Assembly: GCF_900111005.1 (NCBI RefSeq)
Contig: NZ_FOFV01000006.1
Coordinates: 124,001 to 188,000 of the forward strand
DNA length: 64,000 bases
From: Lentzea albida
Lineage (GTDB): Bacteria > Actinomycetota > Actinomycetes > Mycobacteriales > Pseudonocardiaceae
Direction of reading: 5' to 3'
Below are positions 1 to 9,029 of this stretch, piece by piece. Under the pieces are notes generated by a model. It was not told the origin of the DNA. It did not search any database and worked only from the letters and a program-made list of their open reading frames with translations. The first letter of the stretch is position 1. Each line of letters begins with the position of its first letter. The position numbers and the translations under genes are program-made.

Positions 1-165
1 GTCGGCGAGGACGCCGTAACCCGCCTCCAGGTCGTCCCGGCGTTCCGCTGCCGCGCGGTAGCCGCCGATCTCGGTCTCCCGCCGCAGATGGCCGATGACC
101 TCGTCCACGACCGGCGCGGGAGGGATCGAGGAACCTGCGCTGTCCAAGAAGATCAGATCGCTCAC
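1..165 (-). CDS. Class V aminotransferase-fold PLP enzyme, N-terminal fragment
   Basis: Only the first 55 codons are in the window; the gene runs off the left edge. The start is a GTG at 165. The peptide opens with LDSAGSSIPP, followed by a helix and the GGYRAAAER segment. This is the usual N-terminus of class V (cysteine desulfurase/selenocysteine lyase-like) PLP enzymes, where a substrate-binding Ser/Ala-Gly turn precedes the YxGNPSS-like region. The catalytic lysine lies outside the window, so activity and substrate cannot be judged. It is divergent from the membrane-protein pair that begins at 193. A second, unrelated class V enzyme lies at 29956-31290. Family assignment is fairly sure; function is open. 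Confidence 0.75.
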   Translation of the reverse strand, partial: MSDLIFLDSAGSSIPPAPVVDEVIGHLRRETEIGGYRAAAERRDDLEAGYGVLAD

Positions 166-192
166 CCGCCCCACTGTGCCACCATCGGGTTC

Positions 193-681
193 ATGGGGGA
201 TCGCTCGTTCGGGTACAGCGCTCAGGTGCGGCCTTTCCTGTGGGTCTTCCTGGTGGTGACGCCGCTGGAAGTCCTGCTCGTGGAACTGCTCGTGCCGTGG
301 TTCTGGCTTCGCGCTGTGCTGCTCGCGTTCGGTGTGCTGAGCGCGTTGTTGCTGGGGTGGCAGCTCTGGATGCTGCACAAGTTCAAGCACGAGGTCGACG
401 ACGAACACCTGTGGCTGCGTTACGCACGTGAGTTCGAGTACCGGATTCCGTTGAGCACCATCGGTTCCGTGACGCAGGGCATGACGAGCCGGACGCTGCA
501 CCGGACGCGGTCCGTTGTGGACGCCACGCTCGTGCTGGAGATCTCCGGCTCCACCAACGTCGCGCTGCGCCTGGACGCACCGCTTCAGGTCGACCTGGGC
601 AGGCGTGGCGCGCACGAGGTGACGAAGGTCGAGTTCTGGACCGACGACCCCGACGGCATGGTTCGCGCGCTGCGAAAATAG
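193..681 (+). CDS. Small membrane protein with PH-like domain, copy 1 of a tandem pair
   Basis: The protein has 162 residues. Two hydrophobic segments (about residues 13-33 and 36-56) form a hairpin, followed by a soluble C-terminal part of about 100 residues. That part resembles the bacterial PH-like domains of small actinobacterial membrane proteins: a W/Y-rich beta region, then a basic strand. The ATG at 193 is preferred over the in-frame ATG at 88, because the extra 35 residues are compositionally unlike the rest and overlap the start of the divergent aminotransferase gene. It is a clear paralogue of the next gene: both have the two membrane spans, an FxYRIP/FDWRIP segment and a C-terminal VEFWxDDPDxxVR motif. 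No function is known to me. Confidence 0.8.
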   Translation: MGDRSFGYSAQVRPFLWVFLVVTPLEVLLVELLVPWFWLRAVLLAFGVLSALLLGWQLWMLHKFKHEVDDEHLWLRYAREFEYRIPLSTIGSVTQGMTSRTLHRTRSVVDATLVLEISGSTNVALRLDAPLQVDLGRRGAHEVTKVEFWTDDPDGMVRALRK

Positions 682-691
682 GCTCACCGGC

Positions 692-1183
692 ATGGTGGAG
701 ATCCCCTACGGCAAGCGCATGAAGCCGCGGTACGTGCGGTTCCTGATCATCACGGCGGTCGGGATCGCACTGGTCGCGTTCGGCCTGGACATCCCGTGGC
801 TGCTCATCACGTTGATCGTGCTGGGTGTGCTGAACGCCGTCGTGTGTGTGGGCGCTCTCTACGTACTGACGAAGCAGCCGCACACCGTCTCCGACGACGA
901 GCTGCGGCTGCGCCAGCTGGGGTTCTTCGACTGGCGCATCCCGACCGCGGACCTCGGCGCCGCCCAGGTCGCCGAGCGCAGCCACAAGGGCCAGCGCAGC
1001 GTCGAGGTGATCGGCGACGCGCTCGTCATCCAGTCCCTGACCAGGACGAACGTGACCGTGCCGTTCCACGAGCCGCAGCTCGTCGACCTCGGCAAGACGG
1101 GCGCGCGGCAGGTCGAGCGCGTCGAGTTCTGGGCGGACGACCCGGACCGCGCCGTGCGCGAGATCAACGCGCGGACCACGTGA
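692..1183 (+). CDS. Small membrane protein with PH-like domain, copy 2 of a tandem pair
   Basis: The protein has 163 residues, starts ten bases after the previous gene and is probably co-transcribed with it. The layout matches copy 1: a short basic N-terminus, two adjacent hydrophobic spans (about residues 13-30 and 33-55), then a soluble domain with LRLRQLGFFDWRIP and VEFWADDPDRAVRE. The motifs correspond to copy 1 at the same spacing, so this is a tandem duplication that has diverged well beyond recent copying. No catalytic residues are visible. A membrane-anchored, PH-like binding domain is the most one can infer. Confidence 0.8.
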   Translation: MVEIPYGKRMKPRYVRFLIITAVGIALVAFGLDIPWLLITLIVLGVLNAVVCVGALYVLTKQPHTVSDDELRLRQLGFFDWRIPTADLGAAQVAERSHKGQRSVEVIGDALVIQSLTRTNVTVPFHEPQLVDLGKTGARQVERVEFWADDPDRAVREINARTT

Positions 1184-1187
1184 CGAC

Positions 1188-2687
1188 CTACTTGGGCTCC
1201 CACTTCTCCAGGTTCCACCACGGGCCCCAGGCCAGCGCGCCGTAGGAGTTCGGGTCGACCACGGGCTGGTAGCCGTTCCACGAGTCGCGCACCACGTACG
1301 CGTGTTCGGGGAACACCAGCACCGCCATCGACGGCGCGGCGACGAACGCCTGCTGGAAGAGCTTGTACGCCACGGCCCGCTGCGCCGGGTCGATGAGCTT
1401 GCGGCCGTTCTCGAGCGCGGCGTCGGCGGCGGGACTGCCCTGGCCGCGCAGGTCGTAGAGCATCAGGTCCGGGTCGAACGGCGAACCCTCGCCGTAGAGC
1501 AGCGCGTCCTGGGCCATGCGCGGCCGGATCGCCTCCCACGACAGGCCTGCGAGCTGCACGTCCACGCCCACGGCCTTGGCGTCGGCCGCGAACGCCGTGG
1601 CGAGGTCGGCGCGCAGGTCGTCGCCCAGCGGGTACATCAGCGTGAAGCGGGCCGCGACGCCCTCGCGGACCCGGATGCCGTCCGCGCCGGGCACCCAGCC
1701 GCCCACGTCGAGCAGCCGCGCCGCCTCCGCTTTGTCGAAGCGGAACTTCGCGGTCGGGTCGAACTCCTCGGCCAGCGCGTCCGGCACCGGCGTGTAGGCG
1801 ATCGTGCCCTTGCCGTCGAGCAGGCTGTCGATCATGCCCTGGCGGTTCGCGGCGAAGTTGAGCGCGAGGCGCACGGACGCGTTGCCGGTCACCGGGTTGG
1901 CCGCGGGCAGCCGCACGGCGCGGTAGTCGGCGCTGCGGTGGTACTGCACGGTCAGGCCGGACCTGCCGGCGAACGACGTGGCGATCTTGGGCGGCAGCAC
2001 CGTGCCGTCGAACTCGCCGTCCTGCATGCGGCGGGCGCGCTGGTTGTCGTCGGTGACGAAGACGACGGTGACCTTCTTGACCTTGGGCGCGCCACCGAAG
2101 TAGCCCTCGTTGGCCTCCAGCAGCAGCCGGTCGCCCTTCTTCCACTCGCTGACCTTGTACGGGCCGGTGCCGACGGGCTGCCCGTCCGGGTTCGCCTGCT
2201 CGCTCGGCAGGACGCCGAGCACGAGCAGGTGCGGGAACGCGGCCTGCGTCTGCGTGAGCGTGAAGCGGACCGTCGACGGGTCGAGCTGCTCGACGCTCTT
2301 GAGCGTGCTGAAGCGCTCCTTGACCGACGTCTGCAGCGCGGCGGTGTAGGTGGCGACGACGTCCTCGGCCCCGAACGTGCTGCCGTCGGTGAACTTCACG
2401 TCACCGCGCAGCTTGACCGTCCAGCTCAGCCCGTCCGACGCGGGCTCCGGCAGGTCGGCCGCGAGCTGCGGGGTGAGCGACCCGTCCTGGCGGTGCTCGA
2501 CGAGCCCGTCGTAGATCTTCGACACACCCTGCGCGCCGTAGCCGAGCAACGGGTTCAGCGTCGTGGGTTCGTCACGGTCCGCGAGCACGATCGACGTGCC
2601 GTTCGACCCACCGTCCGGGCGGGGTGCGGCGGTCTCGGTGCAGCCCGCGACGGCCAGCAGCACGACTAGGAGCAGTGGGGAACGCAC
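1188..2687 (-). CDS. ABC transporter substrate-binding lipoprotein, family 5 (peptide/nickel type)
   Basis: The protein has 499 residues. It begins with a lipoprotein signal peptide: basic start, hydrophobic core, lipobox VAGC with Cys at about residue 15. Then come the family SBP_bac_5 hallmarks: the DEPTTLNPLL opening, the YDGLVEHRQDGSLTPQLA segment, WTVKLRGDVKFTDG, and GTGPYKVSEWKKGDRL near residue 175. It should sit outside the membrane and bind an oligopeptide-like ligand for an ABC importer. No permease or ATPase gene is adjacent, so it is an orphan receptor or works with a system encoded elsewhere. It converges with the gene ending at 1183, with only four bases between the stop codons. 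Family is sure; ligand is unknown. Confidence 0.9.
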   Translation of the reverse strand: MRSPLLLVVLLAVAGCTETAAPRPDGGSNGTSIVLADRDEPTTLNPLLGYGAQGVSKIYDGLVEHRQDGSLTPQLAADLPEPASDGLSWTVKLRGDVKFTDGSTFGAEDVVATYTAALQTSVKERFSTLKSVEQLDPSTVRFTLTQTQAAFPHLLVLGVLPSEQANPDGQPVGTGPYKVSEWKKGDRLLLEANEGYFGGAPKVKKVTVVFVTDDNQRARRMQDGEFDGTVLPPKIATSFAGRSGLTVQYHRSADYRAVRLPAANPVTGNASVRLALNFAANRQGMIDSLLDGKGTIAYTPVPDALAEEFDPTAKFRFDKAEAARLLDVGGWVPGADGIRVREGVAARFTLMYPLGDDLRADLATAFAADAKAVGVDVQLAGLSWEAIRPRMAQDALLYGEGSPFDPDLMLYDLRGQGSPAADAALENGRKLIDPAQRAVAYKLFQQAFVAAPSMAVLVFPEHAYVVRDSWNGYQPVVDPNSYGALAWGPWWNLEKWEPK

Positions 2688-2711
2688 GAGTCGGACCCTA
2701 CAGTGAGGCCC

Positions 2712-3491
2712 ATGCGCATCGCCGTGAGTCAGATCAGCTCGACCACCGATCCCCGTTCCAACCTGGAACTCGTGCGTGACGCGGTGCGCCGGGCCGAGGG
2801 TGCGCGGGTCGTGGTGCTGCCGGAGGCGACGATGTGCCGTTTCGGCGTGCCTCTCGGGCCCGTCGCGGAGCCGTTGGACGGTCCGTGGGCCTCAGCGGTG
2901 CACGAGATCGCGGTGCAGCACGACGTGGTGGTCGTGGCCGGGATGTTCACGCCTTCCGGTGACCGGGTGACGAACACGCTGCTGGTGACCGGGCCGGACC
3001 TGCACGTGGGCTACGACAAGATCCACCTGTTCGACGCGTTCGGGTTCCAGGAGTCGCGGACGGTCGCGCCGGGTTCGTCGCCGGTCGTGTTCGAGGTCGA
3101 CGGTGTCACTTTGGGCGTGGCCACCTGCTACGACATCCGCTTCCCCGAGCTGTTCCGGGCGCTGGCGGACGAAGGGGCGTCCGCTGTGCTGGTCGGGGCG
3201 TCCTGGGGTGCGGGGCCCGGCAAGAAGGAGCAGTGGGAGCTGCTGGTGCGGGCGCGTGCGTTGGACTGCACGTCGTTCGTGGTGGCGTGCGGGCAGGCCT
3301 TCCCCGGTGATCTCGGGTCGTCGGCGCCCACCGGGATCGGGTGCTCGACGGTCGCGGACCCGTTCGGCAACGTCGTGGTGCAGCTGTCGGAGCAGGTGTC
3401 CGAGACGGTCGTCGACCTGGACTTCGACGTGGTGGCGAAGGCGCGCGAGGTGTTGCCGGTGCTCGCGAACCGGCGCTTGACCTCCAGTTAG
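2712..3491 (+). CDS. Carbon-nitrogen hydrolase (nitrilase superfamily)
   Basis: The protein has 259 residues from the ATG at 2712; a GTG nine bases upstream is possible, but the ATG has a GAGG box just ahead. The catalytic triad of the superfamily is complete: Glu in VVLPEATMC, Lys in GYDKIHLFD and Cys in VATCYDIRFPELF, each in the usual spacing. The length and the DKIHLFD and CYDIRFPEL signatures fit the Nit/omega-amidase-like branch, which hydrolyses small amides such as deaminated glutathione or alpha-ketoglutaramate. The exact substrate cannot be told from sequence. The gene is divergent from the lipoprotein gene, with a gap of only 24 bases. Confidence 0.88.
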   Translation: MRIAVSQISSTTDPRSNLELVRDAVRRAEGARVVVLPEATMCRFGVPLGPVAEPLDGPWASAVHEIAVQHDVVVVAGMFTPSGDRVTNTLLVTGPDLHVGYDKIHLFDAFGFQESRTVAPGSSPVVFEVDGVTLGVATCYDIRFPELFRALADEGASAVLVGASWGAGPGKKEQWELLVRARALDCTSFVVACGQAFPGDLGSSAPTGIGCSTVADPFGNVVVQLSEQVSETVVDLDFDVVAKAREVLPVLANRRLTSS

Positions 3492-3513
3492 GTCGAGCCC
3501 GCACGATCGGGGC

Positions 3514-3939
3514 ATGACACTTCCCGAGTTGCCCGCCTTCGTCCACGGCCGCGAGGAGATCGACGGCTTCACCCTCTACCGCTCCGGCGGCCCGCGCGAC
3601 CAGCGGGAGGTGGGCTGCGTCGTGCTCGTCACCGTCGACACCGACGACGAAACCGCCGCACGGGCGTGGGTCGACTCGGTGTTCGTCGCGCTGGCGAGTG
3701 AGCCGAACCCGCACCCCGGTGGGATCTCCGCGGCCTTCCACATCCGGGAGGACGGCAGGCAGGTCATCAACTACGCGGAGTGGGTCAGAGCGCAGGACCA
3801 CGTCGACGCGCTGTCGGACGGCAACGGTGTCGGTTCGAAGACCGCTGACTGGCGCCGGGTGCAGAACTTCCCCGGCGCCCGTCCGGCCGGCGTGGAGCGG
3901 TACCGGCCGCCGGTGAGGGCCGCCGCCGAAGTGGAGTGA
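3514..3939 (+). CDS. Antibiotic biosynthesis monooxygenase-like (ABM/dimeric alpha-beta barrel) protein
   Basis: The protein has 141 residues. The strand-helix pattern (VGCVVLVTVDTDD, then an ARAWVDSVFVAL helix, then GGISAAFHIREDGRQVINYAEW) matches dimeric alpha/beta-barrel ABM-type proteins, in which the INYAEW segment is a common core strand. Such proteins range from quinone-type monooxygenases to proteins of unknown role, and no cofactor is needed. It lies 22 bases after the amidohydrolase gene and may be in the same transcript. It converges with nadC, with 13 bases between stops. Family call is moderate; function is open. Confidence 0.65.
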   Translation: MTLPELPAFVHGREEIDGFTLYRSGGPRDQREVGCVVLVTVDTDDETAARAWVDSVFVALASEPNPHPGGISAAFHIREDGRQVINYAEWVRAQDHVDALSDGNGVGSKTADWRRVQNFPGARPAGVERYRPPVRAAAEVE

Positions 3940-3952
3940 CAGCGCCCAGGCG

Positions 3953-4789
3953 CTACTTCAGGTCCATGCCGAGGTCGAGTGACGGGCTCGAGTGCGTCAA
4001 CCCGCCCACCGCGAGGTAGTCCACGCCGGTCTCGGCGTACGCGCGGGCCACGTCCAGCGTGAGCCCGCCGGACGCCTCCAGCTTCACGCCGTCCGGCCTG
4101 CGCTCGACGGCGCGCGCGCACTGCTCGGGCGTGAAGTTGTCCAGCAGCACCAGTTCCGCGCCTTCGGCCAACGCCTCGTCGAGCTGCTCGAGGCTGTCGA
4201 CCTCGACCTCCATCAGCAACTCCGGCGCGTGGGCGCGGGCGGCGCGGATGGCGGCGCCGACCGAGCCGGCCGCGGCGACGTGGTTGTCCTTGATGAGGAT
4301 CGCGTCGCCGAGGCCCATGCGGTGGTTCACGCCGCCGCCTGCGCGGACCGCGTACTTCTGCAGCATTCGCAGGCCCGGCAACGTCTTGCGGGAGTCGCGG
4401 ACCGCGGCGCCGGTGCCCTCGATCGCCGTGACCCAGCGGGCGGTCTGCGTGGCGATGCCGGACAGGTGGCAGATCAGGTTCAGCGCCGTGCGTTCGACGG
4501 TGAGCAGGCCTCGGGTCGGGCCGGTCAGCACCAGCGCGGGCTCTCCGGGAACGGCCTTGGAGCCGTCCTCGGCCTCGGAGACCACCTCGACCTCCGGCAG
4601 GTAGCGCTGGAAGGCCGTTCGCGCCACGGAGACGCCGCAGAGCACGCCCGCTGCTCGCGGGGTGATCTCCGCGGTGGCGACGGCCTTCTCGGGCACGGTC
4701 GCCAGCGTCGTGGCGTCGAGGCCGTAGCGGAGGTCCTCCTCCAGCGCGAGCTGGATGACCCGGTTCGCGTCGTCCCAGTCGATGGTCAT
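3953..4789 (-). CDS. nadC: Nicotinate-nucleotide pyrophosphorylase (quinolinate phosphoribosyltransferase)
   Basis: The protein has 278 residues and is the last gene of nadA-nadB-nadC. It converts quinolinate and PRPP to nicotinate mononucleotide in de novo NAD synthesis, in the cytoplasm. Visible family features are LALEEDLRYGLDATT at the N-terminus, the DSRKTLPGLRMLQKYAVRAGGGVNHRMGL core with substrate-binding Arg/Lys/His residues, LIKDNHV, MEVEVDSLEQ, LLDNFTPEQ and a glycine-rich ASGGLTLD near the end. Length is typical. The ATG start overlaps the nadB stop as ATGA, so translation is probably coupled. Confidence 0.96.
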   Translation of the reverse strand: MTIDWDDANRVIQLALEEDLRYGLDATTLATVPEKAVATAEITPRAAGVLCGVSVARTAFQRYLPEVEVVSEAEDGSKAVPGEPALVLTGPTRGLLTVERTALNLICHLSGIATQTARWVTAIEGTGAAVRDSRKTLPGLRMLQKYAVRAGGGVNHRMGLGDAILIKDNHVAAAGSVGAAIRAARAHAPELLMEVEVDSLEQLDEALAEGAELVLLDNFTPEQCARAVERRPDGVKLEASGGLTLDVARAYAETGVDYLAVGGLTHSSPSLDLGMDLK

Positions 4790-6402
4790 GCGACACCTTC
4801 TGCGAGAACGGGATCGGCCAGCACGGGCTGGCCGGTCGGGGTGAGCCGGACGAGCTGACTGCGCTGCCAGGCGTCGGAACGCCCGGTGAAGTCGGTGCGG
4901 ACGTGGCAGCCGCGTGACTCGGTGCGCTGCTGCGCCGCGGCGATCAGGGCGCGGGCGGCCGTGGTCAGCGCCGCGTCCTCGACCAGTTCGCGCGACTCGA
5001 GCTGCTTGTCCACTGTGGACACGTCGAGCACCGAGCCGACGACGGCCAGGCCCTCGGCGTCGCGGCCGATGGCGGCGTAGCGGGACATCACGCGCTGCAG
5101 CAGGTCGCGGTCCGCGACCGGGGCGGTCGGGAGGACCGGGTCCGCGGTGCGGGCGGGCGCGATCAGGCCGATCGCGAGGTCGGCTGCCACCGTCTCGGCG
5201 GCACGGGTGCCGCAGACCAGGCCTTCGAGCAGGCTGTTGGACGCCAGGCGGTTCGCGCCGTGCAGGCCGGTGCGGGCGACCTCGCCGACCGCGTACAGGC
5301 CGGTGACCCCGGTGCGGCCGTCGACGGTGGACACCACGCCACCGCAGGCGAAGTGCGCCGCGGGGGCGACCGGGATCGGGTCCACGGCCGGGTCGACGCC
5401 GACCGAGACGCAGGCCGAGTAGACCGTCGGGAAGCGGGTCGCCATGTCGCGCAACGCCGTTGCGTCCAGGAACACGTGGTCGTCGACGCCACCGGGCTCG
5501 GTCGCCATGTGCCGGGTGATCGCGGCCGCCACGACGTCGCGCGGGGCCAGGTCCTCCAGCGGGTGCACGCCCTTCATGACGCGCGCGCCCGTCGCGTCGA
5601 CCAGCACCGCGCCTTCGCCGCGCACGGCCTCCGTGACGAGCGGGCACCGGCCTCGCGCGCCGCGGCCCGTGTAGAGGACGGTCGGGTGGAACTGGATGAA
5701 CTCGACGTCCGCGGCCAGCGCGCCCGCCCTGAGAGCGAGCGCGAGACCGTCTCCCGTTGCCACGGAAGGGTTCGAGGTCGCCTGGTACATCTGGCCGAGG
5801 CCACCGGTCGCGAGCAGCACGGCGGGCGCGGTCAGCACGCCGGGCACGCCGTTGCCGTCCAGCACCAGGAGTCCGGCCACCGCACCGAGCGGCGTCTTCA
5901 CCGCGTCGACCGCGACGTGGTTCTCCAGCAGGGGAACCCGTCCGTCCACAGTGGCCTTCAGCAGCGCGCGCTCGACCTCGGCGCCCGTCGCGTCACCGCC
6001 GGCGTGCACGACGCGGAACGCGCTGTGGCCGCCCTCGCGGGTGCGTTCGAGCAGGCCGTCCGGCCTCGCGTCGAACACGGCACCGCGCTCGCGCAGCCGG
6101 GCGACGGCCGCGGGGCCGTCGGTGATGATCACCGCGACCGCCGCGTCGTCGCAGAGGCCCGCGCCCGCCGTCAGCGTGTCCCCGATGTGCTTCGCGACCG
6201 AGTCGCCGGGGTCGTGCTGGTCCTCCATGACGACGGCGACACCACCCTGCGCCCAGCGCGTGTTGCCGTCGTCGCCCGCGGCCTTCGTGACGACCAGGAC
6301 CCGAAGGCCCAGCTCACGAGCCCGCAGCGCGGCGGTGAGACCCGCCACGCCGGTGCCGACCACGATCAGGTCGGCTCGCGCCTCCCAGCGCGCGGCCATC
6401 AC
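4786..6402 (-). CDS. nadB: L-aspartate oxidase
   Basis: The protein has 538 residues. It oxidises L-aspartate to iminoaspartate with FAD, feeding NadA. The FAD-binding motif [13 protein letters not shown] is at about residue 15. Further family blocks are [12 protein letters not shown], the [19 protein letters not shown] segment, [17 protein letters not shown], the substrate region EFIQFHPT, and [20 protein letters not shown]. The C-terminal helical domain follows and is of normal length. The ATG overlaps the nadA stop by four bases and its own stop overlaps nadC, giving a tight three-gene operon. Confidence 0.96.
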   Translation of the reverse strand: MMAARWEARADLIVVGTGVAGLTAALRARELGLRVLVVTKAAGDDGNTRWAQGGVAVVMEDQHDPGDSVAKHIGDTLTAGAGLCDDAAVAVIITDGPAAVARLRERGAVFDARPDGLLERTREGGHSAFRVVHAGGDATGAEVERALLKATVDGRVPLLENHVAVDAVKTPLGAVAGLLVLDGNGVPGVLTAPAVLLATGGLGQMYQATSNPSVATGDGLALALRAGALAADVEFIQFHPTVLYTGRGARGRCPLVTEAVRGEGAVLVDATGARVMKGVHPLEDLAPRDVVAAAITRHMATEPGGVDDHVFLDATALRDMATRFPTVYSACVSVGVDPAVDPIPVAPAAHFACGGVVSTVDGRTGVTGLYAVGEVARTGLHGANRLASNSLLEGLVCGTRAAETVAADLAIGLIAPARTADPVLPTAPVADRDLLQRVMSRYAAIGRDAEGLAVVGSVLDVSTVDKQLESRELVEDAALTTAARALIAAAQQRTESRGCHVRTDFTGRSDAWQRSQLVRLTPTGQPVLADPVLAEGVA

Positions 6403-7418
6403 TCACCGCCGCCGGGCTGGCCGATCTCGATCATGCGCTGCACGGCGCCCTGGGCGCGCTTGGCGGTCTCCAGGTCGACGTGCACCTCGTCCAGGCCCTC
6501 GCGCACGCACCGCAGCAGCGCGGCCGGCGTGATCATCTTCATGTAGGTGCACGACGCGCGGTCGTTGACGGCGCGGAAGTCGATCTCCGGGGCGGCCTTG
6601 CGCAGCTGGTGCAGCATGCCGACCTCGGTCGCGACGAGCACCTTCTTCGCGTTGGTGCTGCGGGCGGCGCTGATCATGTCGCCGGTCGAGAGGATCTTGA
6701 CCTTCTCCGCCGGGACGATGCCCTCGCCGCTCAGGTAGAGCGCGCTCGTGGCGCACCCGCACTCGGGGTGGATGAACAGGTCCGCGTCCGGGTTCGCGGC
6801 GGCGCGCTCAGCGAGTTCGGGGCCGTTGATGCCGGCGTGGACGTGGCACTCGCCCGCCCAGATGTGCAGGTTGTCGCGGCCGGTCTCGCGCTTGACGTGC
6901 GCGCCCAGGAACTGGTCCGGGCAGAACAGCACCTCGCGGTCGGCGGGGATCGACGCGACGACGTCGACGGCGTTCGAGGACGTGCAGCAGATGTCCGTCT
7001 CGGCCTTCACCTCGGCCGTGGTGTTCACGTAGGACACGACGACCGCGCCGGGGTGCTGCGCCTTCCACTCGCGCAGCTGCGCGCCGGTGATCGAGTCGGC
7101 GAGCGAGCAGCCCGCGCGCTCGTCCGGGATGAGCACGGTCTTCTCGGGCGCGAGGATCTTCGCGGTCTCGGCCATGAAGTGCACGCCGCAGAAGATGATG
7201 GTCTGCGCGTCGGACTGCGCGGCGATCCGGCTGAGCGCCAGGGAGTCGCCGGTGTGGTGGGCGATGTCCTGGATCTCGGGCAGCTGGTAGTTGTGCGCCA
7301 GGATGACGGCGTCCCGCTCCTCGGCGAGGCGCAACACCTCGTCCCGCCACGCCGCGTTCGGCTCGACTCCGCCGTACACACCTGACGCGGTTCGCCCCAC
7401 GGTTGCGGTAGCGACCAT
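6399..7418 (-). CDS. nadA: Quinolinate synthase A
   Basis: The protein has 339 residues. It condenses iminoaspartate with dihydroxyacetone phosphate to quinolinate and carries a [4Fe-4S] cluster. Visible blocks are [49 protein letters not shown], the [10 protein letters not shown] segment and [10 protein letters not shown]; these include the conserved cluster cysteines. The ATG at 7418 is chosen because a strong GGAGGC ribosome site lies just upstream; a longer frame extends upstream but runs across the promoter region. It is the first gene of the nad operon and is divergent from the Nudix regulator. The 23-base palindrome at 7439-7461 sits just ahead of it. Confidence 0.96.
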   Translation of the reverse strand: MVATATVGRTASGVYGGVEPNAAWRDEVLRLAEERDAVILAHNYQLPEIQDIAHHTGDSLALSRIAAQSDAQTIIFCGVHFMAETAKILAPEKTVLIPDERAGCSLADSITGAQLREWKAQHPGAVVVSYVNTTAEVKAETDICCTSSNAVDVVASIPADREVLFCPDQFLGAHVKRETGRDNLHIWAGECHVHAGINGPELAERAAANPDADLFIHPECGCATSALYLSGEGIVPAEKVKILSTGDMISAARSTNAKKVLVATEVGMLHQLRKAAPEIDFRAVNDRASCTYMKMITPAALLRCVREGLDEVHVDLETAKRAQGAVQRMIEIGQPGGGE

Positions 7419-7438
7419 CACTGCCTCCTCGATCCGGG

Positions 7439-7461
7439 GTTTTCGCCTATTGGTCGAAAAC
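7439..7461. promoter_or_regulatory. Candidate NrtR operator in the nadA-nrtR gap
   Basis: A perfect inverted repeat, GTTTTCG - 9 bases - CGAAAAC, lies about 20 bases upstream of the nadA start and just before the likely GTG start of the divergent Nudix regulator. NrtR-type regulators of actinobacteria are known to repress nad genes from palindromes of about 21-23 bases in exactly this position. The pairing and position are seen directly; the binding is inferred. It is AT-richer than its surroundings. Confidence 0.65.
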
Positions 7462-7482
7462 GTGGCCGATAGTATCAGCCGG

Positions 7483-8187
7483 GTGGCAGGTGTGGGGCAC
7501 GAAGTTCTGGCAGCCGTGCTGCGGGTGAGAGGTGCGTCACTCCAGGTCATGCTGTGGGAGCGCGCACGGGAGCCACACGCTCACCGCTGGTCGCTGCCCG
7601 GTGGCGAGCTGCGGGTGGACGAGGACGTCGAGTCCTCCATCCGCCGCCAGCTCGCAGAAAAAGTCGACGTGCGACAACTGTCACACGTGGAGCAGCTGGC
7701 CGTCTTCAGCGCCCCGGACCGCGTTCCCGGTCCCCGCGTCGTCGCGACGGCGTTCCTCGGACTGGTGCCGTCGGACGTCGACCCGGAGGTCCCGTCGGAC
7801 ACCGCCTGGCACTGCGTCGACGAGCTGCCCGCCATGGCGTTCGACCACGCCTCGATCGTCGCGCGAGCACGGCACCGGCTCGGCTCGAAGCTGTCGTACA
7901 CCAACGTCGGGTTCGCCTTGGCGCCCCCGGAGTTCACGATCTCGCTGCTGCGCGACCACTACTCCGCGGCGCTGGGCTACCGGGTGTCCGCGACGAACCT
8001 GCAACGCGTGCTGTCCCGCCGCCTGCTGCTGGAACCCACAGGTGGCACCGCTCCCCCGGGCCCGTCCGGAGGCCGTCCCGCCGCACTGTTCCGGTTCAGC
8101 GCCAAGGGAATCAAGGTGACCGATCCGTTCGCCGTGCTGAGACCGCCGGGATCCGGCCGTCCAGCAGGCGGAGGTGGCACCACGTAA
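7483..8187 (+). CDS. nrtR: NAD biosynthesis regulator of the NrtR type (Nudix domain plus winged helix)
   Basis: The protein has 234 residues. The N-terminal half is a Nudix fold: LQVMLWERA, then [24 protein letters not shown] in place of the Nudix box. The signature GX5EX7REUXEE is degraded, as in NrtR proteins that bind ADP-ribose or NAD metabolites instead of hydrolysing them. The C-terminal part (about residues 150-205, [19 protein letters not shown] and a [15 protein letters not shown] helix) fits the NrtR winged helix. It is divergent from nadABC across a palindrome, which supports the regulator call. The start is uncertain: GTG at 7483 is used, with GTG at 7462 or 7492 also possible. 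A related Nudix gene neighbours nadABC in mycobacteria. Confidence 0.8.
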   Translation: MAGVGHEVLAAVLRVRGASLQVMLWERAREPHAHRWSLPGGELRVDEDVESSIRRQLAEKVDVRQLSHVEQLAVFSAPDRVPGPRVVATAFLGLVPSDVDPEVPSDTAWHCVDELPAMAFDHASIVARARHRLGSKLSYTNVGFALAPPEFTISLLRDHYSAALGYRVSATNLQRVLSRRLLLEPTGGTAPPGPSGGRPAALFRFSAKGIKVTDPFAVLRPPGSGRPAGGGGTT

Positions 8188-8197
8188 CGTTGCACGC

Positions 8198-8878
8198 GTG
8201 GCAGAGACGCTTCCGTTGTTCCCCCTGGGCACCGTGCTGTTGCCGGGGGCGTCTTTGCCGTTGCACATCTTCGAACCGCGCTACCGCCAGCTCGTCGTCG
8301 ACCTGATGACCGGCTCGCTGTTCGGCCGCACGTTCGGCGTCGTGTGCATCAAGGAGGGCTGGGAGGTGGGCGCCGACAACGTCCGCTCCCTGCAGGACAT
8401 CGGCTGTTCGGCGGACCTGCTGGACGCCCGGCCCCTGCCCGAGGGCCGCTTCGACATCGTGACGCGCGGGGTGCGCCGGTTCCGGCTGCTGGACGTCGAC
8501 ACCACCACGGCGCCGTACCTGCTCGGGACCGTCGAGTACCTGGAGGACGCTCCGGTGCCCGAGGCCGCGCTGGAGGTGGTGCCGTTGCTGGAACGCGGGG
8601 CTCGTGCGGCGCATGAGCGGTACTGCGGGGCGGCCTGGCACCAGGAGGACTGGTCTTCGCCTGCCTCCGATGTGGAGTTGGGGGCGTTGTCGTACCTGCT
8701 GGCGGCTGACTGCCTGTTGCCCGTGGAGGATCGGCAGCGGTTGCTGGAGGAGCGGTCGCCGGCTCGGCGGTTGCGGTTGGTTCGGCGGATGTTGCACCGG
8801 GAGACCGGGATTTTGAGCGCTTTGAAGGCTGTGCCGGTGCCTTTGACGGAGTTCGGGCACGTGCCTAGCCCGAACTAG
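8198..8878 (+). CDS. LON peptidase substrate-binding (LON N-terminal) domain protein
   Basis: The protein has 226 residues from a GTG start ten bases after the nrtR stop. The N-terminus LPLFPLGTVLLPGASLPLHIFEPRYRQL is the diagnostic opening of the LON substrate-binding domain. The rest carries the typical beta-barrel (GVVCIKEGWEVG, GRFDIVTRGVRRFRLL) and a C-terminal helical bundle. There is no ATPase or protease domain, so this is the free-standing form common in actinomycetes, presumably a substrate- or partner-binding protein; its role is not established. It is probably co-transcribed with nrtR. Confidence 0.9.
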   Translation: MAETLPLFPLGTVLLPGASLPLHIFEPRYRQLVVDLMTGSLFGRTFGVVCIKEGWEVGADNVRSLQDIGCSADLLDARPLPEGRFDIVTRGVRRFRLLDVDTTTAPYLLGTVEYLEDAPVPEAALEVVPLLERGARAAHERYCGAAWHQEDWSSPASDVELGALSYLLAADCLLPVEDRQRLLEERSPARRLRLVRRMLHRETGILSALKAVPVPLTEFGHVPSPN

Positions 8879-9029
8879 GGGGGCGGGCTGCGGCGTGGGG
8901 GCGTCGCTGGGGCTGGGGTTGGAGTGGCGGCGCGGCTGGGCAGGCTTCGGCTGGAGCCGCGATTGGGCGGGGCGCGATTGGGCGCAGCTCGGGTTGGGCG
9001 AGGCCCGCGATTGGACGAGGCCCGCGATT

